A stretch of DNA of 22,184 nucleotides from Cladosporium sp. IMV 00045 (GCA_001931905.2 MSJI02000426.1:1-22184); one strand, 5' to 3'. Numbered from the stretch's first letter, positions 1 through 10,239 are shown. The notes: generated by a model not told the origin, from the letters alone. A program made the numbers and translations.

Positions 1-2137
1 TGAAGACTCCAAGGAGAACAGCCGAGATACGTAGCGACTCGCGCGACTGGGCTCTGCGCGACACCGCTGTTCTGCGATTGCTTTGGAGAGAGATGTCAGG
101 ATCTCGAGGTAGTGACTTGCTTGAGGGCTTCTGATGGCGAGGAAGCTCAGTACTCGTTTGCTGCTCTCGAACGCGCGTTCGACCTCCTGGTTGACGCTGG
201 ACTTCGCAAAGCTTTCGACACCAAGTACAAGTCCTGCAGCGAATACGAGTGCCCTGTGACATGGTCAGCACTGGTATTGATAGGCAAGCTGTGGGATTAC
301 TTACTTCATAATGCACATGTTGCCCTCCAGCAACCCAGCATCAAGCGCTTCAGCACATGTTTGTGCCAGATACTTGGCGGCTTCGAGGCATGCCTCTCCC
401 ATTGACTCTTCATGCTGTTTCCGTTGATTCAATGTCAGAGTTGAGATAAAGAGCGGGCGTGTAGCGAGCATAACGGCGAAATAATAAAGGCAAGAGACAT
501 GTACAATCCCGACGGACCCCTTCTTGGGTTCCGCCAATGAGTCTCTCGGTGTGAGTGTGCTTTGCTGTAACAACGGTGAGAAGTCGCGCTTCCAAGAGTC
601 GATAGAACTCAGAAGCTGCTCCACTACCGCAGGCCGGAGATCTTGTTTGCTATACAGCTTTGTGTTGATTTCATCGATCACGGAGACAATGCTGTACGAA
701 GCAAGCATGCAGTCTAGATTGTGATCATGACCTGTGACAAAACTGTTCAAGGTGGAAGAAAGCTGCTCGGGGATGCCAATGGTTGTGGCAGGACGACCAA
801 GAATCGAGTTCACGAGCTTGTCACCGACACGACATGTCATCCAGATACGAAGTCTGCGAATCTGTGTCAATTGGGGAAAAGCAAAGTGTTTGAAATGCAG
901 CACATACCTCAGCTTATCATCTACGTCTAGTGGTCTCTTATCCGGTAGAGAGCTCGGGGTATGCAAGCCTAAAGCAATAGCAGCTCTAGCAGCGACCGAC
1001 AAGTACATGTAGGCCGTGTTCCTGCGGCATTCTCCTAACATGTAGAACGCCATGAGCAAGAAGGTTCTGACCATGTCGAGGTCAGGGTCTTGGATCATAT
1101 TTGAGAGAGCCTGACGCTGAGCTTCTCGGAAGAAGGTCCTCCCGATGTTTTGAGCGTCTTGCTTAGACGTGCACTGTGCGCCGATAGCGATGACCAGATC
1201 CAGATTTGCTCGCTGTGATGTACTGAGACGCTTTCTTGAAGGACTGTTGCTGTCGTGTGTGGGTATCATCAACGGTCCGCTACCACTGTTCCTGATGCAG
1301 GCTTCCAAATCTGGCGGATCGAATATATCGATGAATGCTTCTGTCTTCATATGCCATCAGCTCGGTCATTCATGAGCCGGATTAGAATCCCTCTCACCAC
1401 GGAGAAGTAGCACTGAAGAAACTGCAATTTCTGTTCCACAGTGATCCTCATCGCATCAATCGTGAGTATTGGTGCTTCAACCTCAAGCATCCTATCGCTG
1501 TCTTTGCTATTTGAGAAATCTGAAGGGCCGATCCGATCGGCAACAAGTCGCCGTACGGTCTGCAGAAATGCAATTGAAGCAGCGGCCCCCACGTAGACTG
1601 AACAACAGGTTGAAGTCAGCCCGGAGTCATGAGTTATCATGATTGATGTTGCCACATACCCTTTTCGCCATGGCAGTTGAGCAACATTCTTGGACCAGAA
1701 GCGGCCAGAGGTGAGTCCTTGGGCCTTGCGCCCAGTCCAGCCGTAGCGGAGTCTAAATCTGCACTATCCCCAGCCTCATTCTCTTCTTGAGACTCGGACG
1801 GAGAGAGAGGTCTGAATGTCTCCGCGGTGTTGGCCGTGGACAAATCAACCACGTTTGAAGTCGCCGGCTGTCCGCCGTTCAAGGCAGCCTGTGGCGAGGT
1901 AGCTGATGTATCGCAGATGGAATCATTTCGCTGCTTGCCAGCCTGGATGGCTCTGTGCTTTTCTTTTGATCGAAAGCCTCGGGGAAGGTATGTGATGAAG
2001 CACTCGTCTGACCGGCCTCGCCGCTGACACTGGCTACAGGGCGCCTTGCCCGTGCATCTTCTCTTGGTCTCTCGGCAGTAAGAGCATGCCTCGGCTGCTC
2101 TCTGTCGTTGGCTGTCTTGCACTTTTGGACGTGGCAT
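1..2137 (-). CDS. Zn2Cys6 fungal transcription factor, C-terminus cut by window edge
   Basis: Nuclear DNA-binding regulator, probably controlling the adjacent aromatic-type genes (inferred from position). I splice five exons: 2137-1660, 1597-1398, 1344-908, 853-305 and 253 to beyond position 1, giving 639 codons inside the window in one continuous frame. Residues 18-46 form the binuclear zinc cluster C-X2-C-X6-C-X5-C-X2-C-X8-C. A polar linker rich in Ser, Glu and Asp follows. The motif YVGAAASIAFLQTVRRL then opens the fungal-specific middle homology region, which includes ILGRP and a CLYYFAVMLATRPLF helix. The last exon (ALVFAAGLVLG, then FLAIRSPQASHYLEILTSL) matches the usual end of this family, so probably only a short tail is missing. 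Intron 2 (1345-1397) ends in AAG, which is unusual. Intron 3 (854-907, 54 bp) has no stop and keeps frame, so it could be overlooked. The start is the ATG just upstream of the basic stretch before the zinc cluster. The family is certain; the target genes are inferred. Confidence 0.9.
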
Positions 2138-3371
2138 TTTGGATTGGCTTCTACAAAGAAGGTGGCATGCTGACGCAAGGTGAGGACAGCAGCCATTGAT
2201 ATGTAGGTCTTTGTCAGGGCTGCATGTCACTTATCCGAGAGAGCTACGAGCGAGCTACATCATTTGAGTTTACCGACTTGCGGGGATCTATCTAGCGCGA
2301 TGATAAGGGCGCTGGGGGTTGGTAGGATGATCCTTCTCGCCGCTCAGACCCTCTGTCAAACGAAAAAAAAAAAAAGAAAAAGAAAACAAAATGTACGCAT
2401 GGAAAATGATTGGTGAGAAGCCGCCTATGATGTTTTACGAAAGCGGAAAATGCATGCATGAAGAATCAGTTCTGAGAAGCTGCCTTTGGACCACCTCCGT
2501 ATCTATGCACTTATACGCGAGTCTATGTACGCTCAAACGGCAACGACAATTGATACATGGTACATTCCGTCGTGCGATGGTTTTCATCCCATGTTCGCAC
2601 CCATGGCATCTCTTCCCTCGTTTCTTCTGGTGACGCCATCTGTAGACATGTTCGCGTATAGCTCGTACATTCGCTCGTATACGAGGTCAAACCTGCAGAC
2701 GAAGGCTCACTTGTTGCTTCAAGGCAAGACCTAACAAATGGGGCAAAAGAATACACAGGCTGTCGACGTCATGTAATTGTTACAAAGAAAACTCAAAGCT
2801 GATGAGAAAAATCAAAAGTGGTTGATGGAAAGCAGCAACATTCATTGTACGAAGTCAATGTTTGAGTAGTCATCTTGTACTCAAACGCCCTATGTTTTCG
2901 CAGATATCCCGCCAGAAAAACTCCGAAGTCACAACCCCCTCCACAACTCGTGGTGCTCAAAGAACGCACGGTTGAGAGGCCGAAGTCTATTATACTGGAG
3001 AAGTAGCATGTCTAGACCTCAACATGCTCCCGAACATGTTGTGAACAAGGCTCGCGCGAACCACGGTACTACCGGCAAAGAACTTGGCACACCGTGATGT
3101 TCCTTTAGTAACATACTTAGACTGTTTTTCATCTACCTTTTTCATCAGCGAGTGTTGCATCCATAGACATCCGACAGGGCGCGGTCTTGTCTCCGAACAG
3201 TACATCTTCCAAAGTTACCACCCTGTTGGGTCAGAACATCCCTTCCTCGATCGCAATGACTACTTTTCCCGAGCACGCCAGAAACACCAATGGTTGCGAA
3301 TTGGGCCACGAAAGGAAACACAATTTCGACTGTTAAATTTCTGTACATGTCAGGAACCGCTTGATCTCGGC
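2138..3371. other. Intergenic region, TF promoter and hydrolase 3' flank
   Basis: No supported gene lies in these 1.2 kb. The short frames on both strands lack family features and plausible splice partners. The part next to 2137 should be the promoter and 5' leader of the transcription factor. It contains an A-rich tract on the plus strand (about 2357-2390, with a run of 13 A at 2363-2375), which is T-rich in the direction of the regulator. A perfect 12-bp palindrome CTCGTATACGAG lies at 2674-2685. A 7-bp inverted repeat (CAACATG/CATGTTG) lies at 3020-3041. Their function is unknown. Confidence 0.6.
2357..2390 (-). promoter_or_regulatory. Poly(dA:dT) tract upstream of the transcription factor
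   Basis: This strand is T-rich, including 13 consecutive T (complement of 2363-2375), about 225 bp upstream of the regulator's ATG. Such tracts commonly exclude nucleosomes in fungal promoters. That role here is inferred from composition and position only. Confidence 0.35.
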
Positions 3372-4781
3372 TTAATCCTTGGCCGCCCTGACGGCATATT
3401 CGAACATCTGGTTAGAAGGCACCGCCTTGCGATTTCGCAGCTTTTCTGCCGCTTCGACCCCAGGAATCGGTACACGATACTCTGTATTGGTACCTTCGGG
3501 GATGGATGATCCAGCCGGAAGATTATATGGGAATGGAAGGTATTCAGGCATGAGGCCTAGCTGGCGTAAAGCAGTGCCTTGATCCCACCAGATGTGTTCA
3601 TGATAGAGCCTGTCACCTCTGATGTTCACGACGGCTACAAACGGGAGTTTAGCCTTGCGGTGGGTCGGTGGGACCCCTGGGAGACTGGGGGATGTTAGCT
3701 GAGGTTAACATCAGGTTGGAAAGTAAAACGTACAGCCAGTCGATCTCTTGGTCGTGCGTGAACTTGAATATGAACTCGTCAATGACACGATCGATTCCAA
3801 TTGTTCGACTCGTGAGTTCGATGGCTGTGTCCGCTGAGTTGTTGAAAATGAAGTTGTTGCGGTAGAAGTCTGTCAATTTGCTTCTGCCAACACCGCCCGT
3901 CAGCTGTGACATTGGTTAGCAGAATCCCGAGACAGTTGGATGACCGTTCACTAACGGTAGGCACGTGGTTCACGTAGGGTTCTTGCACCATGGTGCTCAT
4001 CGTATGCTCCACGGAGCGGTCCGCGAACTCGTAGTATGTGTGCTCTTCCCAGATGGTCTCCAGGTCAAAGTACGGGCCACCCATTTTCGGTTTCAAGAAC
4101 TGCAGATTCCTCGTGTGTGCCACTGAATCTGAAGAGTAGTCGAAGTCCTTTTCTCCCGCGGAGAACCAATGATCTTGTGCTGTAGGGTAATGGTACGCTC
4201 TGTTTCCATTTTTGCCGAGCGGTGGGAGAGGTTGCTGAGTCTTCCCGTGGACATGTTGCAGCAGAGGTCTTGGACTAGTTTCCAAGGCATCCAACTGCTG
4301 TCCGTCGGTATACACTACGCTGGCAACGATATTCGAAAATTGCGACAGAGCCTGTGCCGCTGAATTCCACAAACTCGCCGAATAGCCTAGAAAGTTCATC
4401 AGAGACTGTAGTAGCATCAGAAGATGTAATGCGATTGAACCTACAGACTAGACCAATTTTGTTTTTTGGCTGGCAAGCTTCGCATTGTTCGAATGCCTTC
4501 ATAGCATCCTCAAAGATGTTCGTGACATTTGAAGACTGGACAGCCGCCACCGAAACCTGGAAGACCGTGTAGCCTTCTTCGGCCCACTTCAGCACGGCGG
4601 TAGGAGCATCATCGCGTTGTGTCACTTGCTCATCGTAGACATCTTGCGTTGTGAGCAGAATGATACCAGGGCCGGAACCCAGTCTAGTCAACGGTGGCTG
4701 TAGAGAAATCCCAGGCTTGAGGACTTGCAGTTTCGCAGAAGGCAACGGCGCAGGTGGCTGGGTGATGTCGGCGATCGGCAT
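3372..4781 (-). CDS. Dienelactone hydrolase-like protein with C-terminal SnoaL-like domain
   Basis: Member of a family often annotated as carboxymethylenebutenolidase. Exons 4781-4445, 4386-3956, 3903-3734 and 3684-3372 give 416 residues. The N-terminal half resembles a dienelactone hydrolase alpha/beta fold. The C-terminal half, from about residue 213 (GGPYFDLETIWEEHTYYEF), is a SnoaL-like domain. It includes EPYVNHVPTLTGGVGR and VNIRGDRLYHEHIWWDQGTA. The catalytic Cys of true dienelactone hydrolases (GYCLGG) seems replaced by C113-Y114-S115 with the flanking glycines lost. The acidic residue region reads GKTQQP, without the expected Asp, while the His is kept (H185). Activity of the hydrolase half is therefore doubtful. 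The SnoaL half is very well conserved and may be the working part. The gene is divergent from the SDR across 526 bp, suggesting shared control. Its neighbourhood, with an intradiol dioxygenase, fits processing of a ring-cleavage product. Cytosolic: no signal peptide is visible. Introns are 58, 52 and 49 bp. Confidence 0.9.
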
Positions 4782-5307
4782 GGCACTTGAGATATGGTAT
4801 GAGACCTTGGTTTGGACCTTTCAAGGCTCTTGCTTCGGTAACGATTCACTGTCTTCAGCTTTTCTATTCATCTCTCTCGAACACCAAGGAGGACACGAGT
4901 CTGTTCGCGTCTTATCTCAGCAATCTCGATATCCACTTTCCAGTGCGGAGGCGGCGTCTCGCTTGGACCCTCAATCATCATCGATAGTCGGCAAATGCAC
5001 GTCCACGGAGCCGAGCGACAGCTGCACACATTGGCTGCTTGTGCTGTGTGACCATTTGACCCGTATCCATGGGATTGCAACCTCCTACTTTGCCCTGATC
5101 CACCCCGGGCCGACGTGATATGTGCTTGTGCCTATGCAGGTATGGTAGCCGCTGGCGGAACGCGGAATCTCGGTGCATGTGTGGCTTGACCACTGTGGCC
5201 CTATTGACCGCAATGAACAGCAGACATCTTTCTTAACCTGAACCTGTGATTCTAACACTTCTGCTACGAATACGTCCAGAGCTTCGAACAATCCTCATCA
5301 GTCCGAA
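4782..5307. promoter_or_regulatory. Divergent promoter region, hydrolase-like gene and SDR
   Basis: This 526-bp gap separates two divergent start codons and must hold both promoters. A CGG-N2-CCG element (CGGAGCCG, 5006-5013) is compatible in half-sites with Zn2Cys6 regulator binding, but such short matches arise easily by chance. No gene was found here. Confidence 0.45.
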
Positions 5308-6197
5308 ATGTCCCACCCAATCAAGGATGTCCGCCCAACCTTCGAGTTGACTGGCCGTAACTACATCGTGACCGGTGGTGCCCAAGGCATTGGTTTTACA
5401 ATCGCTCGGGCAATTTGCGAAATGGGTGGAAATGTGTCTGTGTGGGATATCCAGGGCAGACCCGCGAATGAGGAGGAGTTCAGATCCTTGAGCTCCAGAT
5501 TTGGCAGTCAGACACTATACATTCAGACCGATGTCACCAAGCAAGAGAGTTTGGAGGCAGCGTTCCAAAAGACGCTCGACAAGTTCAAGACCATCGATGG
5601 ATGCGTGCCTGCTGCTGGTATTGCCATTGACAAGCCATTTGTGGATCAGACTTGGGAGGAGTTCACGCGCATCCAAGAGATCAACGTAAGAAACCACGTT
5701 CTTCCATCTTGTAACATCTTTTGCTGATCTTGATTTAGGTGCGCGGCACATTCTTTACGGTTCAGATGGTCGCCAAAGAATTGATCAAGCAAAAGAAGCC
5801 CGGAAGCATTCTACTTCTTGCTTCCCAATCAGCACATATCGCCCTACCAGGATACAGAATGGCTGCGTACAACGCTTCCAAGGGAGGTGTCATGATGCTG
5901 GCAAAAGTACTCGGCGTGGAACTCGCGCCACATGGAATTCGTGTGAACACGATATCACCTGGCTTTGTGGACTCGGAAATGACAAAGAACGTGAGGGAAG
6001 CTAAAGCCAGCAGACGAGAAGGCGAGCAAATGTGGCTCGCTCCTCCTAACCAGCGGCTGAGCACCCAGAATGACTTGACGGGCGCTGCTATCTACTTCTT
6101 GAGCGATGCATCGATTCATACGACTTCTGCTGATATTGCAATTACTGGTGGGCTGCACGCTGGCACAATTGATGGTTTGATTAGCTATGAGAAGTAA
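5308..6197 (+). CDS. Classical short-chain dehydrogenase/reductase (SDR)
   Basis: NAD(P)-dependent oxidoreductase acting on a hydroxyl or carbonyl group; its substrate is not readable. Exons 5308-5685 and 5739-6197 (53-bp intron, GTAAGA to TTTAG) give 278 residues, the usual size of a classical SDR. The dinucleotide-binding motif TGGAQGIG is at residues 22-29. The catalytic set is S157, Y170 and K174, the last two in YNASK. The motif usually reading NNAG is altered to PAAG. ISPGFVDSEM after the active site and the C-terminal ITGG are family hallmarks. D47 near the end of the second beta strand (VSVWDIQG) would favour NAD over NADP by the usual rule, a weak inference. There is no signal peptide. 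It sits between the hydrolase-like gene and the flavin monooxygenase, so a role in the same oxidative pathway is likely. The start has G at -3 and fits the normal SDR N-terminal length. Confidence 0.95.
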
Positions 6198-6774
6198 TTT
6201 GACAAGCACAATCATCTTGATCCTATTGACAGCCATCAAATGCTCGCTTTCCACGGCCCAATCGTTCACCACTCGAGTCACTTGCATGTGTCTTCCTTTC
6301 CCCAGGGACCCCACAAACACGGGCCTGCAATCTCCCCGTGATGCTGCGGGGATTGCACATCTTTGTCGATCTTAGAGTTTCCCATTGCCGACTTGGATCA
6401 ATAGCCTACGCGTGAGCAGAGCCTGGATTGAGCGGAAAGTTTCAATAGCGGATATGGGCCTCTTGCCCACACCACACGAGGGAACCAACGCGAGCAGTGA
6501 TCCGAGAAAGCTCCAATGCATCGCCCTTCGTGCGGTCCGCCCCCTCTTCTTATCGGGATGTGAGACATGGGGTAGACCGCTGTTGCAATTGATGTGTTGT
6601 TGTAGCATGCAACCTCGCACTATCGTGTTGTGTCCGTATGGGCTGGTTATGTTACAAACACACTGCCCACCCACCTGAATGCAATTCGTAAGATCCTGAG
6701 CTTTCGTTTACAACAAAGGCGACCTGAATCATCTAGTAAACTCGTTCGCACAGTGAAGCATAACTCTAAACAAA
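6198..6774. other. Intergenic region, SDR 3' flank and FMO promoter
   Basis: No gene is supported in these 577 bp. The region contains a strong imperfect hairpin at 6326-6357 (separate entry). It also has CGG-N1-CCG (6533-6539), a weak candidate for a zinc-cluster half-site pair. The last 60 bp before 6775 are A-rich, as expected of a fungal 5' leader. Confidence 0.6.
6326..6357. repeat. Bulged inverted repeat downstream of the SDR
   Basis: Arm 6326-6338 (TGCAATCTCCCCG) pairs with arm 6347-6357 (CGGGGATTGCA) over 11 bp with a two-base bulge and an 8-base loop. It begins about 130 bp after the SDR stop codon. It could be a 3' UTR structure or an operator palindrome; the sequence does not decide. 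Confidence 0.5.
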
Positions 6775-8520
6775 ATGGACGACAACTACGATATTGTCGT
6801 TGTCGGTGCCGGTGAGCAATCATATTACTTGATCCCTCACGAGCCATGGCTAAGACATTCGTTACATTTAGGTTGGTACGGCCTGGCAGCAGCGAAAGCC
6901 GTCTCGCAACTGATGCCAGACAAGACACTGGCTGTATTGGAAGAAGCAGAGACCCCTGGTGGAACCTGGTCGAAGAATCGCCTCTACCCCGGGCTCAAGT
7001 CCAACAATATGGTTGGCACGTACGAGTATCCTGACTTTCCCATGCTGGAATCGATCTATGGCGTGAAGCCCGACAATCACATTCCCGGCAGGACTCTCAA
7101 TCGCTACCTCACGGACTTCGCCCATCACTTCGGCTTCTTCGACAAGATCCATTTTCACACCAAAGTGGCCATCGTCGAGCCCTCAGGCGAATCTTGGAAA
7201 TTGTCCGTGACGAGACCATCCGGTCAACGCACAGTCATCGCCAAACAGCTGATTCTGGCCACTGGTCTGACCTCAACCCCCAACATGCCAACCTACACTG
7301 GCCAAGAGAATCTCGGAGCACCTCTCTTCCACGCCAAAGACTTCTGCGCTCGAGCATCTGAGTTGAAAGACATCAAAAACTCAGTCGTCGTCGGCGGTGC
7401 CAAGTCTGCTTTTGATGTTGCATACGCTCAAGTCCAAGCTGGATCGACCGTTGATCTCGTGACCAGGAACAATGGGCATGGACCCGTTTGGATAGCCCCA
7501 GCTTTCGTGACACCGTTCAAGAAACGCCTTGATCAACTTCTTCTGATCCGCTGGATGACTTGGATGGCTCCGTGTCCCTGGGTTAACGAAGATGGGTTTG
7601 GAGGAATTCGAAGGTTCCTACATGGTACCATCCTCGGACGATGGCTGGTCAATTTGTTCTGGTGGGTTTTGTCCTCCGATGTCATCGCGGCTAACGGGTA
7701 TGATTCTCATCCCGAGCTTAAGGAACTGCGGCCGTGGCATTCAGCTTTTTGGATCGGTAGTGGTTTGAGTATCTTAAACTACGAAACTCCGCTGTTCGAT
7801 CTCGTTAAAGAAGGCAGGATCAGAGTCCACGTCGGACAGATCGATCGAATGGAGAAGAGAACTGTCATCCTTGCCGATGGAACTCGACTACACGCTGACG
7901 TTGTGATCTGTTCGACCGGGTGGAAGAAAGAATCACCCATCAAGTTCCAAGGTCTCGGCCCTCAAGGATTCGGTCTGAACGTTACTCAGTCCGAGAAATC
8001 TCGCCTCGCCGAAAAAGCAGACCAAGACGTACAGAACTTGTTCCCTCGCCTGAAAGATCAACCGGAACTCCGCTTTACGCCCAAAGAAGCCGACCCTCTT
8101 CGCCTCTACCGTTTCATCGTCCCTTCTGGCCACGCCTTCTCCCGCAACATGGCCTGGGTCGGTGCCGTATCGACTGTATCTACAGCGACCTGCGCTACTA
8201 TCCAAGGCCACTGGACTGCAGTCTACCTGTCCAACCGGCTCGACCGCCTACCCAGCACGAAGCAGGAAGTCACCAAAGAAATCATGCTGCACACTCAATG
8301 GGGCAAGTGGCGCTACCCTTGCGGGTATGGAGCATCTCTTCCCGACTTCGTGTTTGAGGGCCTGCCATACGTCGATATGCTCTTGCGTGATATGGGTCTT
8401 CAGAATCATCGGAAAAAGGGCTTCTTCGCTGAACTTACGGAGCCTTACTTGCCGCGAGACTTTGCTGGCCTTGTAGAGGAGTGGAAGGCAACTCACGAGG
8501 ATATGAATGGGAAGGTGTGA
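6775..8520 (+). CDS. FMO-type FAD/NADPH monooxygenase
   Basis: Flavoprotein that uses NADPH and O2 to oxygenate an organic substrate, by heteroatom oxidation or Baeyer-Villiger insertion. Exon 1 is 6775-6811 and exon 2 is 6872-8520, giving 561 residues. The 60-bp intron (GTGAGC to TTTAG) has no stop and keeps frame. Removing it is required to create the FAD motif GAGWYG at residues 11-16; reading through would break it with 20 extra residues. GGTW followed by YPG (about residues 42-52) is typical of FMO and Baeyer-Villiger enzymes. LILATGL marks the next FAD-contacting segment, and VVVGGAKSA (about residues 184-192) is the NADPH-binding motif. The classical FMO and BVMO fingerprints (FxGxxxH...) are not recognisable; the region reads LFHAKDFCARASEL. 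A hydrophobic stretch WLVNLFWWVL suggests membrane association or a lipophilic substrate pocket. The gene is co-oriented with the SDR and dioxygenase, supporting a common pathway. It is not the phenol-hydroxylase type usual in aromatic catabolism. Confidence 0.93.
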   Translation: MDDNYDIVVVGAGEQSYYLIPHEPWLRHSLHLGWYGLAAAKAVSQLMPDKTLAVLEEAETPGGTWSKNRLYPGLKSNNMVGTYEYPDFPMLESIYGVKPDNHIPGRTLNRYLTDFAHHFGFFDKIHFHTKVAIVEPSGESWKLSVTRPSGQRTVIAKQLILATGLTSTPNMPTYTGQENLGAPLFHAKDFCARASELKDIKNSVVVGGAKSAFDVAYAQVQAGSTVDLVTRNNGHGPVWIAPAFVTPFKKRLDQLLLIRWMTWMAPCPWVNEDGFGGIRRFLHGTILGRWLVNLFWWVLSSDVIAANGYDSHPELKELRPWHSAFWIGSGLSILNYETPLFDLVKEGRIRVHVGQIDRMEKRTVILADGTRLHADVVICSTGWKKESPIKFQGLGPQGFGLNVTQSEKSRLAEKADQDVQNLFPRLKDQPELRFTPKEADPLRLYRFIVPSGHAFSRNMAWVGAVSTVSTATCATIQGHWTAVYLSNRLDRLPSTKQEVTKEIMLHTQWGKWRYPCGYGASLPDFVFEGLPYVDMLLRDMGLQNHRKKGFFAELTEPYLPRDFAGLVEEWKATHEDMNGKV

Positions 8521-9233
8521 TTTTTTTTTCGAAGATTGTCAATCTGTATTGCGGAGACTTGAAGCACCTGCGATGTAGGGTTTGAATTTTGTCTGAAGTT
8601 TTGATGTTCGGTCTCTATGATATTTCTTTCTTGACAACATGAAACCCTATCCTAGCAGTTGTTCCAGACCCAAAATGGTGTTCCAAGGCTGTTTAGTGCA
8701 TAAATGCAGATATGATTCTTTGTTTTCCTTGATCGTATGAGGCGATGCCTTCATCTCTCGAAGACAATCAAGAGACTCTTGAGCAAGACTTGGAGCCCGA
8801 AAATGGGCGCATATCCGCAGACGCTACCGTTCGACCGACTACCCTCAGGACCGCACCAACTTGCAAGTATCATAACAAAAAGGTCATCTATTCAAAGAGC
8901 CATGTCGATTTCCATTCTGTAGCCTAGCCAATTCTACTCGTCAATGTTCTGATTCGTGGTGATCGTCTGACCTGAGCCGAATGCGATATCCGCAAGTCGG
9001 GTATTGCACCTTGCACAGCACAACAACCGCCCACGACACCCACAAGCTGCGGATTGAATGAAGATCTTCCGATCCCAAGGAGACAAGTGCATATTACGAG
9101 CGCTGGAACATGAAAACCAATCAATAGATCCAAAATACAATCAACATTAGAGCCATCAATCCAAATCAACCTCCCAACCATCAGCACCCAACCCGCCCCA
9201 AACCCTTCCAAAACCACCTACCTATTCGCCAAC
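8521..9233. other. Intergenic region, FMO 3' flank and dioxygenase promoter
   Basis: No gene is supported in these 713 bp. A T-rich tract directly follows the FMO stop (8521-8530), compatible with 3' processing signals. The final 100 bp before 9234 are rich in A and C, typical of a fungal 5' leader. Short frames here lack recognisable features. Confidence 0.6.
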
Positions 9234-10239
9234 ATGGGCTCCCTCCCACAAGAAAAGACTCCTCTAGACACGGCTTTCACGCAAAGAGTAATCACATCAA
9301 TGGGCCCCTCCACCCCACCGCGTCTCTGCGAAATCCTCACCTCCCTAATAACACACCTGCACGCCTTCGTGCAAGAAACGCAGCTCACAACCTCCGAATG
9401 GATGCTCGGCGTCGACACGCTCAACCTCGCGGGCCAAATGAGCGACGACAAACGCAACGAAACCCAGCTGCTCTGCGATGTGTTGGGGATTGAAAGTCTG
9501 GTAGACGACATTACTTTCTCAGCGGCTGCGAGGGAGGCAGCCGATATGCCGACAGCGTCGGCGATTTTGGGCCCGTTCTGGAGGAATGATCATCCTGTGA
9601 GGGAGAATGGGACGTCGATTAGTTTTGACACGCCGCGGAATGCCCAGGTGGTCTTCATGCATGGTGCTGTGAGGGATGCTGGGAGTGGGGATGCGGTGAA
9701 AGGGGCGACGGTGGATGTTTGGCAGGCTTCTACGAATGGTGAGATCATCTCATGTCCTAGAAGAGAAGTGGCTGCTGACTATCGGCCTCGCAGGATTATA
9801 TGAGCAACAAGATCCGAACCAGCGAGACTTGAATCTCCGCGGACAATTCGTGACGGATGACCAGGGGAGATATTCGTTTTACTGCTTGCGTCCGACACCT
9901 TATCCCGTTCGTATAGCCCCTGCCTACTCCTCAAGTAAAATCTCTCAGCAAGCCACATCTAACAACACCACCCAGGTCCCTTCCGACGGTCCAGCCGGTC
10001 AGCTTCTCCAACACATGGACCGCCACCCATTCCGACCTGCACACATCCACCTTGTCGTCCGGCATGCGAAGTACAAGCATTTGACGACGCAGATCTTCGA
10101 CAAGGACTGCAAGTATCTCGCTGATGACAGTGTGTTTGCCGTGAAAGATGAGTTGAGCGTGAGGTTTGCGCCGAGGAAAGGGGATGCTTTGGCGGGGTTG
10201 GAATTGGAGTATGATATTTCGTTGGCGCCGGTATCTTAA
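9234..10239 (+). CDS. Intradiol ring-cleavage dioxygenase, hydroxyquinol 1,2-dioxygenase type
   Basis: Non-heme Fe(III) enzyme that cleaves a catechol-like ring, probably hydroxyquinol to maleylacetate (substrate inferred from family). Exons 9234-9738, 9794-9906 and 9976-10239 give 293 residues. The N-terminal helical dioxygenase domain (about 20-95) is followed by ILGPFWR and the beta-rich catalytic core. Predicted iron ligands are Y171 (in LYEQQ), Y205 (in PYPVPSDGP), H229 and H231 (in RPAHIH). After intron 2 is removed, the spacing (34, 24, 2) closely matches hydroxyquinol dioxygenase of Nocardioides simplex (Y164, Y197, H221, H223 from memory). That supports intron 2 (9907-9975, 69 bp). 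This intron has a weak donor (GTTCGT), a good CTAAC branch site, no stop and keeps frame; retention would insert 23 residues between the second Tyr and the His pair. There is no signal peptide, unlike secreted fungal intradiol enzymes. It is the best functional anchor for the left module. Confidence 0.95.

Noticed and set aside
3084..3509. 141-codon plus-strand frame
   Set aside because: It overlaps the last exon of the well-supported hydrolase-like gene on the other strand, has no recognisable motif and an atypical composition.
2279..6353. Shared 9-mer TGCGGGGAT upstream of the regulator (2279-2287) and of the FMO (6345-6353)
   Set aside because: Only two copies, none seen near the other cluster genes, and the second copy is part of a hairpin arm. 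A chance match is likely.
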